Shown: positions 18,148-28,231 of the stretch, piece by piece
Layout of the letters: every line of letters begins with the position of its first letter
Numbering within the stretch: the stretch's first letter is position 1
DNA from: Schumannella luteola
GTDB taxonomy: Bacteria; Actinomycetota; Actinomycetes; Actinomycetales; Microbacteriaceae
Direction: 5' to 3'
Length of the DNA: 64,000 bases
Assembly (NCBI RefSeq): GCF_013408685.1
Contig: NZ_JACBZY010000001.1
Location: 2,852,001-2,916,000, forward strand
Notes under the pieces: model-generated
Seen by the model: only the letters and a program-made list of their open reading frames with translations
Database searches by the model: none
What the model was told of the DNA's origin: nothing
Made by a program: the position numbers and the translations under genes

Positions 18148-18771
18148 ATGACCGAGCTCTTCCTCGTGCGCCACGGCGAGACCGACTGGAACCGGGCCCG
18201 ACGCATCCAGGGTCGCACCGACATCCCGCTCAACGACACCGGCCGCGCGCAGGCGAAGGCCACCGGGCAGCTGCTCAGCCGTCGCAGCTGGGACGGCGTG
18301 TTCGCGAGCCCGCTCTCGCGCGCCACGGAGACCGGCGCGATCATCGCCGCCGGGCTCGGCCTCGCCGCCCCCGCACCGGTTCCGGGCGTGGTCGAGCGCG
18401 ACTACGGCGAGGCCGAGGGGCTCCCCTGGGAGGAGATCGAGCAGCGCTTCCCCGACGGCGCCGAGGTGCCCGGACGCGAGACGCGCGAGCAGGTCGCCGA
18501 GCGCGTCGTCGCAGCCCTCTGCGAGCTCGCGGCGGCCCACCCGGGCGAGCGGCTCATCGTCGTGAGTCACGGCGGCGCGATCCGCTCGGTGCTGCAGCAC
18601 GCCGAACCGGACACCCAGCACCCGGCGATCACGAACGGCTCGGTGCACAGCTTCCGGGTGACGGATGACGGCCTCGAACTGATCGCCTTCGACGACCCGA
18701 TCGAGGCCGAGTCGCTCGGCACGGGCGGAGACATCGAGGAGCAGAACGCCCTGGAGCACCGCCCGAGCTGA
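18148..18771 (+). CDS. Histidine phosphatase (phosphoglycerate mutase-like)
   Basis: 207 residues. The phosphohistidine motif is LVRHGETDWN (about 6-15), with the second histidine in VVSHGGAIR and the acid in VVERDYGEAEG. This is the branch-2-free, cofactor-dependent mutase-like phosphatase type; the substrate is not known. ATG 18148 has GGAGAAGG upstream. It follows the sirtuin by 30 bases and may share its message. Confidence 0.9.
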   Translation: MTELFLVRHGETDWNRARRIQGRTDIPLNDTGRAQAKATGQLLSRRSWDGVFASPLSRATETGAIIAAGLGLAAPAPVPGVVERDYGEAEGLPWEEIEQRFPDGAEVPGRETREQVAERVVAALCELAAAHPGERLIVVSHGGAIRSVLQHAEPDTQHPAITNGSVHSFRVTDDGLELIAFDDPIEAESLGTGGDIEEQNALEHRPS

Positions 18772-18816
18772 GCCGGGACGCCCGCTCTCGCGAGCGACCC
18801 GGCTCCGCGACGGGGA

Positions 18817-19155
18817 TCAGCTCGTCAGCACCTGCACGCGGTCGAGCGTGATCGTGCCCGGGTCGAGCCTCAGCGCGAAGCCGAGGTGCCAGCTCGCGAG
18901 CTGATCGGCCGGGACGGCGGCCGAGACCGGCGCGCTGCGCAGGCGGGTCCAGGTTCCGGCGTGCTCGATCCAGCTCGACAGCCGGCCGTTGCTCACGACG
19001 GTCGCGAGGCGATCGGCCGGCTGCCAGGTGACGGCCGACGCGCCTCCGCCCTCGGCATCCCCTCGGCCCTGACCGCCGACGACGACGTTCACGCCGCTCG
19101 ACTGACCGCGGTGGTTGCACCAGCTCATCGCGATGTCGTTCGGGCCGTTCGTCAC
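18817..19155 (-). CDS. Hypothetical protein, possibly 5'-truncated
   Basis: 112 residues from GTG 19155; function not recognised. Codon third positions are almost all G or C, as in its neighbours, so coding is likely. The composition (SWCNHRG, VNVVVGGQG, SSWIEHAGTWTRL, ITLDRVQVLTS) suggests a beta-rich binding domain similar to carbohydrate-binding modules, but this is only an impression. The frame is continuous with the end of the glycosyltransferase gene: the stop at 19194-19192 is followed in the same frame by an open stretch leading into this ORF. GGGGGAGAG before the GTG might be a ribosome site, but it is about 19 bases away. Truncated remnant or separate small gene are both possible. 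Confidence 0.5.
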   Translation of the reverse strand: MTNGPNDIAMSWCNHRGQSSGVNVVVGGQGRGDAEGGGASAVTWQPADRLATVVSNGRLSSWIEHAGTWTRLRSAPVSAAVPADQLASWHLGFALRLDPGTITLDRVQVLTS

Positions 19156-19191
19156 GCCGAGGAAGAGACTGTTCTCTCCCCCGTCGCCGGA

Positions 19192-20301
19192 TCAGCGACG
19201 CCGCGCGACCCGCGCGGCATGCACGCGCTCGAGCACCTCGAGCAGCGCGTCCGCGGCATCCGTCCAGCGGTAGTGCGCAGCACGCTCGCGCGACGCGGCC
19301 GAGCGGGCCGTCCACTCCGCCGGATCCTCGAGGGTGCGGACCGCCGCCGCGAGCTGCTCGGCCGAGCCGGGCGCGAAGTACAGTGCCGCATCCGCCCCGA
19401 CCTCACGGAAGATCGGGATGTCGCTGACGACCACCGGCGTGCCGCGGCTCATCGACTCGACGAGCGGGATGCCGAAGCCCTCGGCGCGCGAGGCGTGCAC
19501 GAAGGCGGTCGCCCGATCGAGGGCAGCGGCGTACTCGGCGTCGCTCGCGCCGTTCGCGAAGACGACGGACTCCGGGCTCGGCGCGAGGGCGGTCAGTCGG
19601 CCGCGCTCGGCATCCGAGATGCGGCTCAGCAGGGTGAGCCGGTAGCCGGGCAGGTGATGCAGCGACCGCACCAGCACATCCACGCCCTTGTAAGGCATGA
19701 ACGAGCCCATGTAGACGAGCTCGCGGGGCTCCCCGCTCTCGGCGGCGACCGCACCGGGCTCGACCCGCTCGATCGGCGGCGCGAGCTCGTCGGCGGCGTT
19801 CGTCACCACGGTGATGCGGCGCTTCGTGAGCCGGTGCTTCTCGATGAGCCGCTGCGAGGTCGCCGAGACGGTCGTGATCTCGTCGGCGCGGTTGAGCAGC
19901 CAGCGCTGCGGCCACCACGACAGGTGGTACAGCCTCCAGAGCAGGCGGATGATCTGCGGCAGATCGCGCGGCGGCGTGCGGTTCTCGTAGTAGATGAGGT
20001 CGTGCAGCGTGAGCACGAGCGCGTACTTCCGGCCCGCCGACCCGATCGTCTGCATCGGCGACCACACCACGTCCGGCTTCAGCCGGTTGATCTGCCGGGC
20101 GATGAACGGCTCGCGCGCGCTCGTCGGTCCGGAGACCTTCTCCCACGGCAGATCCGGCAGCATCTCCAGCTGGCGCTCGTCGCTGATCAGCATCGTCACG
20201 TCGTGCAGGCTCGCGAGCGCCTCGACGACGCGCGCGCCGTAGCGGCTGATGCCGTCGTGGAACCCGATGCGGGTGTAGCGGCAGTCGACGACGACCTTCA
20301 C
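19192..20301 (-). CDS. Glycosyltransferase, GT4 type
   Basis: 369 residues. GT-B fold: an N-terminal domain with VVVDCRYTRIGFHDGISRY, a hinge MGSFMPYKGVDVL, and the C-terminal donor site EGFGIPLVESMSRGTPVV with the E-x7-E pattern. It transfers a sugar from a nucleotide-sugar donor; acceptor and donor are unknown. The GTG start overlaps the stop of the upstream alpha/beta hydrolase by four bases (GTGA), so the two are co-translated. Confidence 0.9.
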   Translation of the reverse strand: MKVVVDCRYTRIGFHDGISRYGARVVEALASLHDVTMLISDERQLEMLPDLPWEKVSGPTSAREPFIARQINRLKPDVVWSPMQTIGSAGRKYALVLTLHDLIYYENRTPPRDLPQIIRLLWRLYHLSWWPQRWLLNRADEITTVSATSQRLIEKHRLTKRRITVVTNAADELAPPIERVEPGAVAAESGEPRELVYMGSFMPYKGVDVLVRSLHHLPGYRLTLLSRISDAERGRLTALAPSPESVVFANGASDAEYAAALDRATAFVHASRAEGFGIPLVESMSRGTPVVVSDIPIFREVGADAALYFAPGSAEQLAAAVRTLEDPAEWTARSAASRERAAHYRWTDAADALLEVLERVHAARVARRR

Positions 20302-21239
20302 GCGGCGCCCTCGCCGGCGTCGCCGGCCGTCGACGTCCCGCCGGCGTCGGGCCCCTCCCCGAGGAAGCGCTCGATCTCGGCGGCCGCCTGCTGCGGACGC
20401 TCGTAGTGGATGAGGTGCCCGACCCCCGGCAGCTCGACGAGCCGCGCGTCGGGCAGCTTCGTCAGCAGCGCGTGCTGCCCCGTGAGCGGGGCGATCATGT
20501 CCTCAGCGCCCGCGATCAGCAGCGTCGGCATGGTGAGCGCGTCGGCGGCGCGCGTCACATCCGTGCTCAGTGAGGCGTCGAAGCCCTCGGCGAGGGTGTC
20601 GCGATCGCTGAAGCCGGAGAAGTAGCGGCCGTGCTCTTCGTGGATCCAGCGTTTGAGCGTCGCATCCGGCGTCTTCGCCAGTGTGACCGACATGAAGCGC
20701 ACGACGAGCGGGTTGCCGAGCCAGGCGCCGCCGGCGCCCGAGGGCAGCTTGCGGCCGACCGTGTAGTAGAGCCGGGTGAGCCGGGCGAGCGCGCCGTTGA
20801 CGCCCGACATCGGGTCGGTCGAGATCGGGTTCACCAGGATCAGGCGCGGGGTCGGCAGGCCGGCGGCGAGGGCGTGCGCGACGACGATCGAGCCGAAGCT
20901 GTGGCCGAGCAGCGGCACGGTTCCCCGCAGGTCGAGCGCATCCAGGAACTCGCCGAGCCAGGCCGCGTAACCGGCGATGCTGTGCTCGCCGGCCGCCATC
21001 GGCGTCGACTCGCCGAAGCCGGGCAGGTCGGGGGCGATGATGCGCAGCCCCGGCAGTTGAGCGAGCACGGGCTCGAGGCCGTGGTGGTCGCCGCGGTAGC
21101 CGTGCACCACGACCAGGGCGACCGGCGCATCCGCCGGCCCGTAGTCCCAGTACCGGGTGCGGGAACCCCGCGCGTCGACCTCGCCGGTGCGCGTGGGCAG
21201 GGCGGCGAGCTGGGCGGCGTAGGGCGAGGCGACGGGCAT
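20298..21239 (-). CDS. Alpha/beta hydrolase
   Basis: 313 residues from ATG 21239. Oxyanion region VVVHGYRGDHHGL, nucleophile elbow GHSFGS (Ser), acid in LIAGAEDMIAPL and histidine in ELPGVGHLIHYE complete a catalytic triad. No substrate is indicated. The final 20 residues are a Gly/Ala-rich tail (GPDAGGTSTAGDAGEGAA). A -10-like TAGACT (21252-21247) ends eight bases before the ATG. It is the first gene of the pair with the glycosyltransferase. Confidence 0.9.
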   Translation of the reverse strand: MPVASPYAAQLAALPTRTGEVDARGSRTRYWDYGPADAPVALVVVHGYRGDHHGLEPVLAQLPGLRIIAPDLPGFGESTPMAAGEHSIAGYAAWLGEFLDALDLRGTVPLLGHSFGSIVVAHALAAGLPTPRLILVNPISTDPMSGVNGALARLTRLYYTVGRKLPSGAGGAWLGNPLVVRFMSVTLAKTPDATLKRWIHEEHGRYFSGFSDRDTLAEGFDASLSTDVTRAADALTMPTLLIAGAEDMIAPLTGQHALLTKLPDARLVELPGVGHLIHYERPQQAAAEIERFLGEGPDAGGTSTAGDAGEGAA

Positions 21240-21299
21240 CCCACCCAGTCTACGGAGCGCCCGCCCTCGCCCCGGGATCGGCGCAGCTACGATCGCCCT

Positions 21300-22118
21300 A
21301 TGGAGCACGTCACGGCGGTCGACGGGGTGCGACTCACGGTGCACACGATCGGCGACGGCGACGCCCCACCCGCGATCGTGGTCCCCGGCGGCCCCGCACG
21401 TGGCGTCGAGTATCTGGACGATCTCGCCGGGCTCGGAGCCGACCGGCGGCTCGTCGTCCTGCACCCGCGCGGCACCCCCACGACCGGCGGCCGATCGCGC
21501 GGCTGGTGGACCGACGCCGACGACGTCGTCTCGGTCGCCGGGGCGCTCGGCCTCGCCCAGGTCGACCTGATCGCGCACTCGGCCGGCACGCGGCTGGCCC
21601 TCGCCGTCGCGGCGCGGCACCCGCGGCTGCTGAGCTCGCTCGCGCTCGTCACCCCGCCCTCCGACTGGCTGTCCGGCGTCGCGCACGACGGCGCCGATCT
21701 CGCGGCGCGGCGCGGCGACCCCGACGTGGATGCCGCCTGGGCCTCGCTCACCGGCGCGGAGCCCGCCGACGACGCCGCCTTCCAGCGCGCGTGGGACAGC
21801 GAGGCGCCCGCGGGCTACGCCGCGTGGACCGGCATCGAGCAGCAGCACGCCGGGGTCGGCGACATGAGCCTCGCCTCGGTGCGCGCCTGGTTCCGCGACG
21901 TCCCCGCCGACGCGGCGGACCGCATCCTCGCTGCGGCGCGCCCGCGCACCCTCGTGGTCTCGGGCGACGGCGACCTGCTCACCGGAGTCGCCCCCGTGCG
22001 CGCCGCGGCGGCCGCGCTGGGCGCCGAGCTGGTCGAGCTGAGCGGCTGCGGGCACTATCCCTGGGTCGAGCGGCCGACGGAGTTCCGCGCGGCGCTCGCC
22101 GACTGGCTGCGTCGCTGA
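21300..22118 (+). CDS. Alpha/beta hydrolase, proline iminopeptidase-like
   Basis: 272 residues. VVPGGPARGVEYLDDL resembles the HGGPG oxyanion motif of prolyl aminopeptidases but with VPGGP. The nucleophile elbow is AHSAGTRLAL, the acid is in VSGDGDLLT and the histidine in SGCGHYPWVE. The triad is intact; the substrate is uncertain. It is divergent from the other hydrolase with 60 bases between starts. TACGAT (21288-21293) seven bases before the ATG suggests a leaderless message. Confidence 0.88.
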   Translation: MEHVTAVDGVRLTVHTIGDGDAPPAIVVPGGPARGVEYLDDLAGLGADRRLVVLHPRGTPTTGGRSRGWWTDADDVVSVAGALGLAQVDLIAHSAGTRLALAVAARHPRLLSSLALVTPPSDWLSGVAHDGADLAARRGDPDVDAAWASLTGAEPADDAAFQRAWDSEAPAGYAAWTGIEQQHAGVGDMSLASVRAWFRDVPADAADRILAAARPRTLVVSGDGDLLTGVAPVRAAAAALGAELVELSGCGHYPWVERPTEFRAALADWLRR

Positions 22119-22214
22119 GACCGACCCCGTCCGCGCATCTCGAGGCCGAACGCAACCCGGACGAATCCTGAGCGCCTCTGGGCACGCAGAAGCCATCTGC
22201 CTAGGCTGAGGAAG

Positions 22215-23942
<1,728 letters not shown>

Positions 23943-24035
23943 GTCCGAGCGGCCGCTGAGGGGAGCGCACCTCGGGCTCGTGAGACCCCGGCGCGGATGA
24001 CGAAGCGTGTCGGCGGCGCGGCCTAGCCTGGTCAC

Positions 24036-24725
24036 ATGAGCAACTGGTTCGACCTCCTCGGCGTCTTCGATCTCGAGACGACGGGAGTCGATACCAGCAC
24101 AGCGCGCATCGTCAGCGCCCACGTCGGGCTGCTCGACGAGAGCGGAGCCGTCATCGAGCGCGACGACTGGCTCGCCGACCCCGGCGTGGAGATCCCCGAG
24201 CAGGCGAGCGCCGTGCACGGCATCACGACCGAGCGGGCCCGCGCGGAAGGCGCCCCGGCCGCGAACGTCGTCGCCGAGATCATCGAGACCCTGCGTCGGC
24301 TGACCGAGCGCGGCATCCCGATCGTGATCTACAACGCCCCCTACGACCTCTCGCTGCTGCACGCCGAGGCGCTGCGGCACCACCTCGAGCCGCTCGGCGA
24401 GCCCGGTCCGATCATCGATCCGCTCGTGATCGACAAGGCCGTCGACCGCTACCGCAAGGGCAAGCGCACGCTCGTGCTCGCCGCCGAGCACTACGGTGTG
24501 CAGCTGGATGCCGCGCACGACGCCGGCGCCGACGCGATCGCCGCGGGCCGCGTGGCGCAGGCCATCGGCCGCACCTTCCCCGACGAACTCGGCGTGACCG
24601 CCGAAGACCTGCACGGCCGCCAGGAGGTCTGGTTCGCCGAGCAGGCGCGCAGCTTCCAGGACTACATCCACCGCGTGAAGGGCGACACCTCCTTCGTCGC
24701 GCCGACCGCCTGGCCGGTGCGATGA
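24036..24725 (+). CDS. DnaQ-like 3'-5' exonuclease domain protein
   Basis: 229 residues. DEDDh exonuclease motifs: I in VFDLETTGVDT (Asp, Glu), II in IYNAPYDLSLL (Asp), III in DAAHDAGADAIAA (His, Asp). Such proteins act as proofreading-like or RNA exonucleases; a place in DNA polymerase III is not shown. TAGCCT (24024-24029) seven bases before the ATG suggests a leaderless message. The stop overlaps the next ATG (ATGA), coupling it to the Nudix gene. Confidence 0.9.
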   Translation: MSNWFDLLGVFDLETTGVDTSTARIVSAHVGLLDESGAVIERDDWLADPGVEIPEQASAVHGITTERARAEGAPAANVVAEIIETLRRLTERGIPIVIYNAPYDLSLLHAEALRHHLEPLGEPGPIIDPLVIDKAVDRYRKGKRTLVLAAEHYGVQLDAAHDAGADAIAAGRVAQAIGRTFPDELGVTAEDLHGRQEVWFAEQARSFQDYIHRVKGDTSFVAPTAWPVR

Positions 24726-25156
24726 GCGACTCCCCCGCGGCGCCGCCGCGCACGGTGCTGCGCATCGCCGCCGCCGTGATCGAAGGCGAGGATGGGCGCC
24801 TGCTGTTCGTGCGCAAGCAGGGCACGACCGCGTTCATGCAGCCCGGCGGCAAGCTCGAAGCGGATGAGGCGCCCGACGCGGCCCTCGTGCGCGAACTCGC
24901 CGAGGAGCTCGGGCTCGACGTCGCGACGAGCGAGCTGGGATTCCTCGGCCGGCACCACGCCCTCGCCGCGAACGAGCCCGACACCGACGTGGATGCCTGG
25001 GTCTACGACGCCCCGCTGACCGCCGAGCCGCGCATCGCCGCCGAGATCGCCGAGCTGGCCTGGGTCGACCCGACCGATCTCGGCGATCGCGACGTCGCCC
25101 CGCTCAGCCGCGACATCCTCGTGCCGCTCGTGCTGGCCCGCCGCCCCGCCGGCTGA
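24722..25156 (+). CDS. Nudix hydrolase
   Basis: 144 residues. The Nudix box reads GGKLEADEAPDAALVRELAEELG, agreeing with G-x5-E-x7-RE-x-x-EE-x-G in spacing (about residues 41-63). It hydrolyses a nucleoside diphosphate-linked substrate; which one is unknown, though MutT-like and NDP-sugar activities both occur in the family. It is translationally coupled to the exonuclease gene. Confidence 0.9.
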   Translation: MSDSPAAPPRTVLRIAAAVIEGEDGRLLFVRKQGTTAFMQPGGKLEADEAPDAALVRELAEELGLDVATSELGFLGRHHALAANEPDTDVDAWVYDAPLTAEPRIAAEIAELAWVDPTDLGDRDVAPLSRDILVPLVLARRPAG

Positions 25157-25203
25157 CCCAGGAGCCGCTGCGCACGTCGCGAGCCGAACCGGATCGGTCC
25201 GGA

Positions 25204-25611
25204 TCAGTCGAACAGGTCGCCCCACTTCACATCACCGTGGGCGAAGACCACGCGCGTGCCGTCGCCGACCCAGCTGTCGATCCAGGTGGGCGAGCCGCAG
25301 CCGCGGACGAAGCGCGGTCGACCGACCGGCGCCGTCACCGCCTCGGGCGCCGTCCAGCTGATCGCGCATCCGCCTCCCCCGCCGCAGCCGCAGCCTTCGA
25401 AGGCCAGCCAGGCTCCCGCGCCCACGAGCTCCGCTGCTTCGGCGGGGCCGATCCGATCGCGCTCGCGCGTGACGGGGATCCCGGCCGGATCCGACAGCGT
25501 GCCGGTGCGGCTGAAGTCGCCGGGGCGCATCGGCTCAGGCGCGGTCGCAGCCGACGTCGCGACGACCTCCGCGACGATATCGGCGAAGGTCGGCTTGGCA
25601 CGACGGACCAT
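25204..25611 (-). CDS. Hypothetical protein with Cys-Gly cluster
   Basis: 135 residues, not recognised. Codon use (nearly all G/C third positions) supports coding. The mark is FEGCGCGGGGGCAISW (about residues 70-86), three cysteines among glycines, with one further Cys in VRGCGSPTW. This could bind metal or be a thiol-rich loop; no family is assigned. The start ATG 25611 is followed by a basic MVRRAKPT. The rpmE2 terminator lies just upstream, so the gene likely has its own promoter or depends on read-through. Confidence 0.65.
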   Translation of the reverse strand: MVRRAKPTFADIVAEVVATSAATAPEPMRPGDFSRTGTLSDPAGIPVTRERDRIGPAEAAELVGAGAWLAFEGCGCGGGGGCAISWTAPEAVTAPVGRPRFVRGCGSPTWIDSWVGDGTRVVFAHGDVKWGDLFD

Positions 25612-25656
25612 GGTGCCGGCTCTCTGCTCAGGTGGACGAACGCGCGGGGGGATACG

Positions 25657-25690
25657 AAAAGGGCCCCGACCGCATGGTCGGGGCCCTTCT
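25657..25690 (-). terminator. rpmE2 intrinsic terminator
   Basis: A perfect 11-bp stem, GGGCCCCGACC (25661-25671) and GGTCGGGGCCC (25676-25686), with loop GCAT, followed on the reverse strand by TTTT. It lies 25 bases after the rpmE2 stop. Confidence 0.92.
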
Positions 25691-25711
25691 TCGCTCGTGA
25701 GGAGCGGGTGC

Positions 25712-25960
25712 TTACTTGCCGAAGTTGGCGAAGCGCTTGTTGAACTTCTCGACGCGGCCGGCGCTGTCCATGATGCGCTGCTTGCCCGTGTAGAACGGGT
25801 GAGAGGCCGACGAGATCTCGACGTCGATGACGGGGTAGGTCTCGCCGTCGAGCTCGATGGTCTTGTCGCTGGTCGCGGTCGAGCGGGTCAGGAAGGTCTC
25901 ACCGCTCGCGAGGTCGCGGAAGACGATCGCGCGGTACTCGGGGTGGGTCTCGGTCTTCAT
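25712..25960 (-). CDS. rpmE2: Ribosomal protein bL31, type B
   Basis: 82 residues beginning [20 protein letters not shown]. The CxxC zinc motif of type A L31 is absent, so this is the zinc-independent form that replaces the zinc form on the ribosome. ATG 25960 was chosen over an upstream in-frame ATG because it matches the family N-terminus and has GAGG upstream. A reverse-strand -10-like TAGCAT (26032-26027) gives a leader of about 60 bases. Confidence 0.96.
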   Translation of the reverse strand: MKTETHPEYRAIVFRDLASGETFLTRSTATSDKTIELDGETYPVIDVEISSASHPFYTGKQRIMDSAGRVEKFNKRFANFGK

Positions 25961-26004
25961 GGCTCTACCTCGGATGGATCGAATCGTGGGATGGAAAGTC
26001 TGCG

Positions 26005-26018
26005 GGTCCGAACGGACC
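26005..26018. promoter_or_regulatory. Inverted repeat at the rpmE2 transcription start
   Basis: GGTCCG-AA-CGGACC, a 6-bp inverted repeat around a 2-base centre, starts about nine bases after the likely -10 (26032-26027). Its position suits an operator or a leader hairpin. It does not look like the AT-rich Zur box known for L31 genes. Confidence 0.35.
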
Positions 26019-26087
26019 AAGGGTCGATGCTAGCAGATCGACGCCGCCGCCCGGCCGCAGGATCCGGGGGCGGTGGTCGGTGTCGGC

Positions 26088-26873
26088 TCAGGCCGCGCGG
26101 GCCGTGAACCGGCCGTCGTCGCTGCGCTCCACGACGAGCGGAAGACCGAAGGCCTCGCTCAGGTGGGGCTCGGTGATGACGTCCTCGATGAGACCCGCGG
26201 CGCGGATGCGCGCGTCGGCGATGAGCAGCGCATGGGTGAATCCCGGCGGGATCTCCTCGACGTGGTGGGTGACCATGACCATGGCCGGCGCCTCGCTCGA
26301 GCGGGCGTAGTTGCCGAGCAGCTGCACGAGCTCCTCGCGGGCGCCGAGGTCGAGGCTCGCGGCAGGCTCGTCGAGCAGCAGCAGCTCCGGGTCGGTCATG
26401 ACCGAGCGGGCGATCTGCACGCGCTTCTGCTCGCCGTCGCTGAGGTTGCCGAAGCGGCGCTCGGCGAGGTGGTCGAGCTTCCACTCGGCCAGCACGCGAC
26501 GGGCGCGGCGGATGTCGACGTCCTCGTAGTTCTCGTTCCAGCGGCCGGTGACCGAGTAGGCGGCGGTCAGCACGACATCCAGCACGCTCTCGTCGGCGGG
26601 GATGCGGCGGGCCAGGGCGCTCGACGCGAAGCCGATGCGGGGGCGCAGGTCGAAGACGTCGACCTTGCCGACCGTCTCGCCGAGGAGGACGGACTCGCCC
26701 TCGGTGGCGTGGATCGACGCGGAGACGACCTGCAGGAGCGTCGTCTTGCCGGCGCCGTTGGGGCCGAGGATGACCCAGCGGTCGGTGGGCTGCACCTCCC
26801 ACGACACGCGATCGAGGATGCGATTGCCGTCACGCACGACCGACACGTCGGTGAGCTGGAGAACACTGCCCAT
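26088..26873 (-). CDS. ABC transporter ATP-binding protein
   Basis: 261 residues from ATG 26873. Walker A GPNGAGKTT (about 40-48), signature LSDGEQKRV in place of LSGGQ, Walker B ELLLLDEPAASLD and switch His MVTHHVEEI. No permease gene adjoins, so its partner is unknown; similar lone ATPases (ModF/YlmA-like) occur widely. A -10-like TAGGGT (26887-26882) is nine bases before the ATG, suggesting leaderless expression. Confidence 0.9.
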   Translation of the reverse strand: MGSVLQLTDVSVVRDGNRILDRVSWEVQPTDRWVILGPNGAGKTTLLQVVSASIHATEGESVLLGETVGKVDVFDLRPRIGFASSALARRIPADESVLDVVLTAAYSVTGRWNENYEDVDIRRARRVLAEWKLDHLAERRFGNLSDGEQKRVQIARSVMTDPELLLLDEPAASLDLGAREELVQLLGNYARSSEAPAMVMVTHHVEEIPPGFTHALLIADARIRAAGLIEDVITEPHLSEAFGLPLVVERSDDGRFTARAA

Positions 26874-26949
26874 GATCCCCAACCCTAGTCGGCTCGAGCC
26901 CGGCGCGGCCGGTACGCCGGCGCGTGTCCGGAGGACGATCCGGATCGGA

Positions 26950-28143
26950 TCAGGCGAGCACCCGGTCGTAGATCGCGCGGGTCGCCTGGGCGATGCTCGA
27001 CCAGCTGAACTGCGACTCCGCACGGGCCCGGCCCGCCTCGCCGTAGCGACGCGCCTGCTCGGGGTCGGAGACGACCTCGATGAGCGTGCGCGCGAGGGCG
27101 TTCACGAAGGCCTCGGGGTCGATCGGGGTGCCGGTGCCGTCATCCACCTGCTCGATCGGCACGAGCCGCCCGGTGACGCCGTCGTCGACGACCTCGGGGA
27201 TGCCGCCCGTCGCGGTGCCGACGACGGCCGCGCCGCAGGCCATGGCCTCGAGGTTGACGATGCCGAGCGGCTCGTACACCGAGGGGCAGACGAAGGTGGT
27301 CGCCTGCGAGAGCACGGCGCTCAGCTCGTGGCGGCTGAGGATGCGCTCGATCCAGACGACGCCGGTGCGCTCCTGCTGGAGCAGGTTCACGCCCGCCTGC
27401 ACCTCGGCGAGGATCTCGGGGGTGTCGGGGGCGCCGGCGCAGAGCACGAGCTGCACCTCGGGCGGCAGCTGCCGCGCGGCCGCGAGCAGGTAGGGCAGGC
27501 CTTTCTGCCGGGTGATGCGACCGACGAAGACGACGCTCGGTCGGTCGGGGTCGATGCCGAGCTCGCGCAGCACCTCGCCATCGTCGACGCGCTGCCAGCG
27601 GCTGAGATCGATGCCGTTGTGCACGACGTGCAGGCGGGTCTCGTCGAGGTCGGGGTAGCTGCGCACGATGTCGAGCGCCATGCCGTTCGACACGGCGATC
27701 ACCGCATCCGCCGCCTCGAAGGCGGTCTTCTCGATCCAGCTCGACACGCGGTAGCCGCCGCCGAGCTGCTCGGCCTTCCAGGGGCGCAACGGCTCGAGGC
27801 TGTGGGCGGTGACGACGTGCGGGATGCCGTGCAGCAGCTTGGCGAAGTGGCCTGCCCCGTTCGCGTACCAGGTGTGCGAGTGCGCGAGGTCGGCGCCGGC
27901 GACGTCCTGCGCGATCGCGAGGTCGACGCCGAGCGTCGCCAGGGACGGGTTGGCGCTCGTCAGGGTCGACGGCACGAGATAGCTCGTGACGCCGTCCTCC
28001 TCGCGCGGCATGCCGAAGGCCCGCACCTGCACGTCGAGGTCGGCCTGGGTGTCACGCAGGGCGGTGACGAGCTCGGCGACGTGCACGCCCGCACCTCCGT
28101 AGACCTCCGGCGGGAACTCACGGCTCAGCAGGTCGACTCGCAT
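26950..28143 (-). CDS. glgA: Glycogen synthase, actinobacterial GT4 type
   Basis: 397 residues from ATG 28143. It begins [22 protein letters not shown], the typical start of the corynebacterial/mycobacterial GlgA (also named GlgM in mycobacteria). The C-terminal domain shows [14 protein letters not shown] and [18 protein letters not shown]. It uses ADP-glucose to extend alpha-1,4-glucan, or to make maltose-1-phosphate in GlgM-type enzymes; sequence alone does not decide. Divergent from glgC with 88 bases between, so the pair probably shares control. Confidence 0.92.
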   Translation of the reverse strand: MRVDLLSREFPPEVYGGAGVHVAELVTALRDTQADLDVQVRAFGMPREEDGVTSYLVPSTLTSANPSLATLGVDLAIAQDVAGADLAHSHTWYANGAGHFAKLLHGIPHVVTAHSLEPLRPWKAEQLGGGYRVSSWIEKTAFEAADAVIAVSNGMALDIVRSYPDLDETRLHVVHNGIDLSRWQRVDDGEVLRELGIDPDRPSVVFVGRITRQKGLPYLLAAARQLPPEVQLVLCAGAPDTPEILAEVQAGVNLLQQERTGVVWIERILSRHELSAVLSQATTFVCPSVYEPLGIVNLEAMACGAAVVGTATGGIPEVVDDGVTGRLVPIEQVDDGTGTPIDPEAFVNALARTLIEVVSDPEQARRYGEAGRARAESQFSWSSIAQATRAIYDRVLA

Positions 28144-28231
28144 GGTGCCGACGGTAGTACAGACTGACCGCCCGCTGTACGGGCGGAATCGACGGTGGTC
28201 GCGGCGGGCATCCACCGCCTATGTTGGCCCC

